In this document: piece by piece, positions 58,064 through 64,000 of the stretch | How positions within the stretch are numbered: position 1 is the first letter of the stretch | Layout: each line of letters opens with the position of its first letter | Assembly: GCF_000701525.1 (NCBI RefSeq) | Contig: NZ_KL370789.1 | Location: 115,397-179,396 of the forward strand | Direction of reading: 5' to 3' | Source of the DNA: Mesoplasma grammopterae ATCC 49580 | GTDB taxonomy: Bacteria > Bacillota_I > Bacilli_A > Mycoplasmatales > Mycoplasmataceae | Length of the DNA stretch: 64,000 nucleotides | The notes under the pieces: generated by a model | The model's input: the letters and a program-made list of their open reading frames with translations, nothing else | Database searches by the model: none | Told to the model about the DNA's origin: nothing | Position numbers and translations under genes: made by a program

Positions 58064-58240
58064 AATATTTCTCCTCACTATTTATTTACAAAATATTATA
58101 TGTTATATAAAATTGTTAATAAATAAAAGATAAGTGTGATATGTCTGTTTATTTTTGAGTAAATTTAGAAAGTAATTTTATAAGTGTTTAAAAAATTAAA
58201 ATTAAAATTATTTGTACAATTATTTACTAATTTAAAATAA

Positions 58241-58277
58241 AAAATATGTTTTGGTTCCAAAGACCAAAACATATTTT
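58241..58277. terminator. Terminator downstream of yneF
   Basis: AAAATATGTTTTGGT (58241-58255) pairs perfectly with 58263-58277 around a 7-base loop. On the minus strand it follows the yneF stop and runs into T-rich sequence, so it ends the tkt-yneF operon. The remaining 58064-58240 holds no recognised gene, only AT-rich sequence upstream of the chitinase-like gene. Confidence 0.88.
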
Positions 58278-58294
58278 TTATTTTATTTTATTAA

Positions 58295-58546
58295 TTATTT
58301 TTTAGCTTGTTGCATTGCACGCATTGTTTTTTTAATGTCTGATTCACTTGGTTTTCTTCCCATGCTCATGTACATTGCGCGAATTTGTTTTTCTGTAACA
58401 GGTGGATTATCTTTTAATTGTTTTTTAACCATTGCTCTAGTAATGAAAAAACCAATAATTGCTCCTAAGATAATTGCTCCTAAGATAACTCCGATTAGCA
58501 TTCCTGCTAATCCTCCTGCTGAAAATTCTGTTGTAAATAATACCAT
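58295..58546 (-). CDS. YneF/UPF0154-family membrane protein
   Basis: An 83-aa protein with one membrane helix (about 11-36, AGGLAGMLIGVILGAIILGAIIGFFITRAM) and the conserved tail PPVTEKQIRAMYMSMGRKPSESDIKKTMRAM, which is diagnostic of UPF0154. Its function is unknown. It follows transketolase by 34 bases, the same neighbour as in Bacillus subtilis. Confidence 0.9.
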   Translation of the reverse strand: MVLFTTEFSAGGLAGMLIGVILGAIILGAIIGFFITRAMVKKQLKDNPPVTEKQIRAMYMSMGRKPSESDIKKTMRAMQQAKK

Positions 58547-58580
58547 AATTTCACTCTATTCTATTTTTCTTTATTTTAAA

Positions 58581-60548
58581 TTATTTTATAACCTTTTTAA
58601 TTTTATTAAAAATTTGCTCACTTGTAAATCCATATTGACTAATTACTTTATTAGCTGGTGCACTTGCTCCAAAAACATCAATTCCAATGTTTAATCCATT
58701 GTCACCTGTATATTTGCTTCATCCATAAGTTGTTCCCATTTCAATTGAAACTCTTAAAGTTGATTTATCAATAATTTTATCTTTATATAATTGATCTTGC
58801 TGATCAAATAAATTTGTTGAAGGCATTGAAACTACTTTTGCAATAATGCCTTCTTCTTTTAACCTTTTAGCTGTTTCTATTGCTAAACCAACTTCACTAC
58901 CTGTTGCTATTAAAGTTACTGAAGCATTAGGTTGATCAAAAATAATATATGCTCCTTTTTTAACTTCTTCATAAACATCATTATGTGGTAGTTGAACTAA
59001 GTCTTGTCTAGTTAAAACTAAAGTAGAAGGACATTTTTTTAAATCTTGTAATGCTATTTTATAAGATGCTAACGTTTCAGCATAATCAGCTGGTCTAAAT
59101 GTAATGTGATTTGGAATACTTCTAATCATTGCTAATTGTTCTACTGGTTGATGAGTTGGTCCATCTTCTCCAACAGCAACTGAATCATGAGTAAATATAA
59201 ATAATTGTTGTGTATTCATAATTGATGATAAACGCATTGCTGGTTTCATGTAATCTGAGAATACAAAGAATCCACTTGAGAATGGAATTAAACCACCATG
59301 TTGATGAATACCATTATTTATAGCTCCCATAGCAAATTCTCTAACACCATAAAGAATATTTCTTCCACTTCTATTATCAATATCAAATTGACCATCAGCA
59401 CCTTTAATTCTTGTTGATGAAACTAAATCAGCTGAACCACCAATTAAAAATTTAACTTGAGAATTTATGCTATCTCAAATGTTTCCTGAACTAACTCTAG
59501 TAGCTTCTGTTTTTTCTGGAGTTTTACCTTTTAATGCTTCAAAATCAAAATTAATTTGTTTGTTAATACCATTTGTAAATTGTTTTGCTAATTCTGGATT
59601 TTTAATTTTTAAACTATTTAATGTTTCGTTTCATTTTTCTTCAATTATTAAATTTTTTGAAATATTTTCATTTCAATGTTTATAAATATCAGTTGGAATT
59701 TCAAAATCATCAAATTTTCAATCAAAAACATTTTTAACTGTTTCAATATCTGAACCAATTGGGGCACCATGTACTGCACTAGTTCCTTGTTTTGTGGCTC
59801 CTATACCAATAATTGTTTTGACTTCAATATATGTAGGTTTATCTGATGCTTTAGCATCATTAATAGCTTTTTCAATAGCTACTAAATCTTCACCATCATT
59901 AATTTTTAAAGTATTTCATTGAGCAGCTTTAAATCTTTCGTGCATATTTTCATTTTGAGCTTTTTCAACTTTGTCATCTAATTGAATATCATTTGAGTCG
60001 TGAATTAAGATTAATTTGTTTAATTTTAATCTACCAGCTAAACTAATTGATTCTTGAGCTACACCTTCTTGTAAATCTCCATCACCACATAAAACAAATG
60101 TATGGTGATCAACTAATTTTAAATCTGATTGATTATATACTGATGCTGTATGAGATTCAGCAATTGCCAATCCAACAGCCATTGCAATTCCTTGACCTAA
60201 AGGTCCAGTTGTTACATCAACACCTTCAGTTAAGTGAGATTCAGGGTGACCTGGTGTTTTACTATTTCATTGTCTAAAGTTTTTAATTTCATCCATTGAT
60301 AAATTATAACCAGCCAAATGTAATGCTGAATATAATAAAGCACTTCCATGTCCTGCTGATAATACGAAACGATCTCTATCAAATCACTTAGGATTTTTAG
60401 GATTATGTTTCATTATTTTGTTAAATAAAGTATAAACAATTGGTGCAGCCCCTAATACAATACCTGGGTGACCTGAATTTGCTTTATTAATTGCAGAAAC
60501 CCCTAAAATTCTTAAAGCATTTAAATTGTTGTTATTTTTGTTTATCAT
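58581..60548 (-). CDS. tkt: Transketolase (housekeeping copy)
   Basis: A 655-aa transketolase. Motifs are [30 protein letters not shown], the thiamine diphosphate motif GDGDLQEG, and [17 protein letters not shown]. Several TGA codons encode Trp. It overlaps the DUF896 gene by 17 bases, with AAGGAGA for its start inside that gene, and is followed by yneF; this is the standard Firmicutes arrangement, so it is the core copy, while the one at 23592 belongs to a sugar operon. Confidence 0.95.
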
Positions 60549-60786
60549 TTTTATCTCCTTCATTCTTTAGTTTGCTTGGTGTTACATCATTTCCTTGTGC
60601 ATCTATTACTTTTGTACTTTTTAATTGTTGTTCAAAACCACTTCTAAAGTATTTTAAATATAGAACTTTTAATTCTTCTCTATATGCACTTTCTTCTGAT
60701 GTCAGTTCACGATCTTTTTTTATTTTTGCCAAACGATTTATTTCTTGAATAACTTCTGGCATTGACATTTCTTTTGATTGACTCAT
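60532..60786 (-). CDS. DUF896-family protein
   Basis: An 84-aa helical protein: PEVIQEINRLAKIKKDREL, SAYREELKVLYLKYFRSGFEQQL and a charged tail fit DUF896 (YnzC-like). The family's role is unclear. AAAGGGGT precedes the ATG. It overlaps the start of transketolase by 17 bases. Confidence 0.9.
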   Translation of the reverse strand: MSQSKEMSMPEVIQEINRLAKIKKDRELTSEESAYREELKVLYLKYFRSGFEQQLKSTKVIDAQGNDVTPSKLKNEGDKNDKQK

Positions 60787-60814
60787 TTTAATACCCCTTT
60801 AAACTTATTTTATA

Positions 60815-61912
60815 CTAAACTAATGGTTTTCTTAATGTTGTTTCAACTTCAACATTACTTGTAGGAATATTTATTGTTACTTTCATTGGATTTTTAACTT
60901 TAAAGTTAAATCAACCTAATCCTGAAATAGATATCTCAAATTCTTTGTTTATATCTTTTTCATTAAATATAAACTCTCTTTTAACAAAGTTATTGTCTAA
61001 ATTATATGGAACAATATTTTCTTTATTTCTTGTGTAATAATCAAACGCATTTTTTGTATTAGTTCTATGTAATTTGATTTCTTTGTTATTGAAGAAATGA
61101 AAACTGTTAATTTCATCACTTTCTCATTCAAAATCAACTCAAGCAATACCTGCATAAAAAATTGAGTTAAATGGTTTTAATTGAAAAGTATTTTGTGCAA
61201 CTTCTTTATTGAAGTAAATATATTTTCAATCCTCTTTATCTAATAAATTAGCAGCAGAATTGCTTCTAGCGATTCCTGGTGTATCAAATATAATATCATC
61301 ACTTGATAATTTAATTTGAATGAAGTCTAATGTTGTATTAAAGTATTTAGATTCAACTATTTGAGGTATCAAGTTATTTGCTCTTAAAAGTGAATTAATA
61401 ATTGAAGATTTGCCAACATTAGAACTACCAATGAAATATTTTTTAGCTTTAGTTTTCTTAATTTTATTCAATAAACTATTTGTAAAATTATTTTTAAAAC
61501 TTGTATTTAAAATAATGTTTGCATCGTATATAGCACTTTTTGCAAATAGATCAGTTATGTATTTTCTTATTTTTGCTAGTTTCACAGCTTTAGGTAATAA
61601 ATCTATTTTATTAACTACAATTGTAACTGGGTATCTTTTAATAGCTTCTTCAATTTCTTTAACTCTACTTCCTTCTAAATCAAAAATATCGATTATATAA
61701 AAGAATTCTATATCTTTTGGTTTATCATTTTGAATTAAAGTTTTTAGTTTTAAAATAAATTGTTCAGCATTTATTTCTTGATTAATTAATTCATTATAGT
61801 TTTTAATTTTAAAACATCTTAAACAATATTCATTTTCTGGTTTAATAACATAACCAGGTTTATTTTGATCCTTACTTTGTTTTAAAATTCCACAACCTAT
61901 ACACTTGCTCAT
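60815..61912 (-). CDS. yqeH: YqeH-type circularly permuted GTPase
   Basis: A 365-aa GTPase for assembly of the 30S ribosomal subunit. The N-terminal zinc finger is CIGCGILKQS...CLRCF. The G motifs are in permuted order: NKIDLL (G4), then IGSSNVGKSSIIN (G1) and DTPG (G3). Several TGA codons encode Trp in the C-terminal half. It overlaps the upstream DnaQ-like gene by 16 bases. Confidence 0.93.
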
Positions 61913-62808
61913 GTTTCCCCCATATGTTTGTTCATAATATAACTTAAGAACTTTATTAAAACTAATATTTTTAATACATCATCATAACAATGTGATCTAG
62001 CTTCTTTTAAATTTTTAGATAATTTATTGTGTTCATATTGTGAAACATTTTCTAAGCTAAATAGTTTTAAAGCTCTACTACATAAGAATGTTATATTATC
62101 ATCTTTAAAATTATATTTATTATGTAGTTCTTCTGTGTAATCGAAGAACTTTTTTAAACTTCTTATTTTAATAGAATCATCGACATCACCCTTTTTAAGG
62201 TTTTGTTCATTATAAAATTTTTCACCATTTTTTGAATAATTAGAAAAACTTAAATTTTGTTCTAACGCATCATATATATCAAAACTATTTAACTTATAGC
62301 TTTTTGTATCTTTATTGAAAATAAATAGATCAGTCTTTTTATTCTTAAATAAAGCTTTGTATGTATTAATTCATTGTTCGATTATTTTTTTATCATTGTC
62401 TTGTCCTGCAAAAATAATTGTTCTAATGTTTTTGTTAACACACATATTAATAAAACTTTTAATCATTGACTGATACTGAGTTTTAAAATCATATTTATCA
62501 TCATTAATTTTTCTTTTAATTGACAAGCTGTTTATTGATTTATGATTGTTTCTTGTTAAAACTTCATTAAAGTTTTTAGCAAATGAATAGTTCATTAAAT
62601 AAACTATATCTTTTTCTTCTTCACTGTACAATTTAGGTTTTATGTTTTCAAAGTCATGACTACGATTAAAAAATTCTGTATCTAATATTAGAACCGGAAA
62701 TTTAATTTCTTTTAATTTATTTTGTAAACCTTCAAAATTAAAATAAATTGATTGGTATTTATTCAGTTTTATTGAATTATCTTTAATTTCCAAATTTTTA
62801 TACTTCAT
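61897..62808 (-). CDS. DnaQ-like (DEDD) exonuclease-fold protein
   Basis: A 303-aa protein. VLILDTEFF matches the D-x-E motif of DEDD exonucleases, IIFAGQDNDKKII fits the second acidic motif, and HCYDDVLKI near the C-terminus may be the final one, although the His-Asp spacing is one residue shorter than usual. The start at 62808 is the first ATG; an in-frame TTG at 62841 lies upstream of the purine-rich ribosome site. TGA is read as Trp near the end, so the protein ends in ETWASV and overlaps yqeH by 16 bases. Function is inferred. Confidence 0.65.
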
Positions 62809-62910
62809 AGTTCTCTTCTTTTCCTTTTTATATTTTAACAAATTAATATATTATTTCATTGTTGTATAATCTTATTTATAGGTTATAAACACTAAATGGA
62901 GGTATTTTTA

Positions 62911-63615
62911 ATGATATTAAGTAAATTAACTAGTAACATTTTAATTAATGAATTAATTGATGATATAAATTCTTGCATTAAAAATATGAATTTAGTTGAG
63001 GAATTAAACCAGAGTAATGATTATAATTTCAATAATTTGCATGAAATTTATAATAATAAATTAATAGAATTATTCGAAATAGATAATGATCTTTCTTTTA
63101 TAAATATTTTTATAGAAGATTTTACTCAGCAGGTAAGTAAGATGTTAATTGATGAAAAGCAAACATTTAAATTAAATGATTCAAAAGAACAAGAAAATAA
63201 AAAAAGAGTTTTTGAATTCATCATTTTCATTCAAAATAAACTTTTAAACTATAAAAAAATAATTATATCTTTAAACTGAATCCTAGAAAAAATGGGTAAT
63301 GACATTGAAATAAATGAAAATAATAAAATTGAGTTTTATTCTTTAGTTGATTTTAATATTGAAAGAAGATTTAAAAAAATAAGAGAAGATATTGAATTAA
63401 GTTCAAACTTATTAGATTTAGAAAATGTATTTATCAATGAATTTGAAAAATTAAATTTAAATGATAAGAAAGAACAACTAGAAAAATTATTAAGCTCAAT
63501 AAATTTTGATTCCATTTTAGAAATGCATGATGTTGACGAAATTATTAGAATATCACAAATGTCTACTTCAATAAATTTTTTAATTAAATTTATTGAAGTT
63601 ATTAATAAAATTTAA
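62911..63615 (+). CDS. Protein of unknown function, helical
   Basis: A 234-aa protein that I do not recognise. It is acidic, rich in Asn, Ile, Leu and Glu, and looks all-helical, with no signal peptide or membrane segment. GGAGG (62898-62902) lies eight bases before ATG 62911 and overlaps an earlier in-frame ATG at 62896, which was rejected. One TGA encodes Trp near residue 123. A terminator follows. Confidence 0.7.
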
Positions 63616-63631
63616 AAAATAATTAGCATTT

Positions 63632-63678
63632 AAATTAAAAAAAAGTAACCTTCTTTTCTACAGGTTACTTTTTTAATT
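63632..63678. terminator. Terminator between the helical protein and the repeat-protein gene
   Basis: AATTAAAAAAAAGTAACCT (ending at 63651) pairs with AGGTTACTTTTTTAATT (63662-63678) around a 10-base loop. The leftward surface protein gene stops at its right edge, so it probably serves both strands. Confidence 0.85.
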
Positions 63679-64000
63679 AATTTAGTTTACTCATGTCCTT
63701 AAACTTTGGTTTATATTCATTTTGTCAATTTGTATTTTCATCAAACCCTTGATGATTTCGAACATTTAATACATTTCATTCTGATATATCATTATTAAAA
63801 CTAGAATTTTTAAACATATAAGACATATCAGTTACATTAGAAACATTTCATTCTGATATGTTTTGATTAAAAATAGAATCTTGAAACATTCTCTTTGTAT
63901 TAGTTACTTTCGAAACATCTCATTTTGACAAGTCTTGATCAAAATTATAATTTGAAGCAAACATATATGACATATTAGTAACATTTGAAACATTTCAATC
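63677..64000 (-). CDS. BspA/DUF285-type repeat surface protein (3' end only)
   Basis: The last 107 residues of a gene that continues beyond the window. It has three tandem repeats of about 25 residues of the form WNVSNVTDMSYMF...FNNDISE, with TGA for the Trp. This is the DUF285 (BspA-like) repeat of mycoplasma surface proteins, thought to mediate binding to host or other cells. The end is a short unique tail (KFKDMSKLN). The N-terminus, signal peptide and repeat number cannot be seen. Confidence 0.88.

Overview
The window is AT-rich and uses UGA as tryptophan: almost every long gene is cut into pieces by in-frame TGA codons that sit where the family has Trp. This is the mollicute genetic code. 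Lipoproteins of the MKKLL...SC type, MOLPALP-like and spiralin-like surface proteins, a BspA/DUF285-type repeat protein and a purine riboswitch closely resembling the Mesoplasma florum variants point to the Mesoplasma/Entomoplasma branch. All domain calls were made by eye from translated sequence, without database searches.

Region 1 (1-19.5 kb) interleaves housekeeping and defence-like genes. A DEAH helicase (cut by the window start), a C5-cytosine DNA methyltransferase, an unrecognised 213-aa protein and an 837-aa HEPN-DUF262-DUF1524(HNH) protein lie head to tail and end at a strong terminator, so they look like one defence cassette. Uridine kinase and a convergent PIN-like gene follow. Topoisomerase IV parE and parC are separated by a GmrSD-like DUF262/HNH gene whose start overlaps the end of parE. 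A KAP-type P-loop NTPase follows parC directly, and then comes a second helicase with a PLD nuclease domain, a paralogue of the first.

Region 2 (19.5-33 kb) is sugar metabolism. An RpiR regulator diverges from an ascorbate-family PTS (IIA, IIC, IIB), a ribulose-phosphate-3-epimerase-like enzyme and an extra transketolase. Next are an alpha/beta hydrolase, a GntR regulator, a GH31 alpha-glycosidase and a glucose/beta-glucoside-type PTS IIABC. Both PTS permeases carry charged C-terminal tails.

Region 3 (32.4-42 kb) holds a DUF1700-like membrane protein with a PadR regulator, a small Abi-like HEPN protein, recD2, and a three-gene surface operon (membrane protein, GDSL-esterase lipoprotein, MOLPALP-like lipoprotein).

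Region 4 (41.8-54.6 kb) begins with an orphan exonuclease-like gene flanked by a perfect 26-bp direct repeat that duplicates the 3' end of dinB. A seven-gene operon ribF-nfo-nusB-xseA-xseB-tlyA-dinB runs leftward. Membrane proteins, plsY, a nicotinamidase-like enzyme, an S1-domain protein, and guaA (behind a variant purine riboswitch) with a CBS-less guaB run rightward.

Region 5 (54.6-64 kb) holds a small membrane protein, a large GH18 chitinase-like lipoprotein with seven spiralin-like repeats, the leftward operon DnaQ-like exonuclease-yqeH-DUF896-transketolase-yneF, an unrecognised 234-aa protein, and the 3' end of a BspA/DUF285-type surface protein running off the window. No tRNA, rRNA, CRISPR array or insertion sequence was seen, and no gene-free stretch exceeds about 260 bases.
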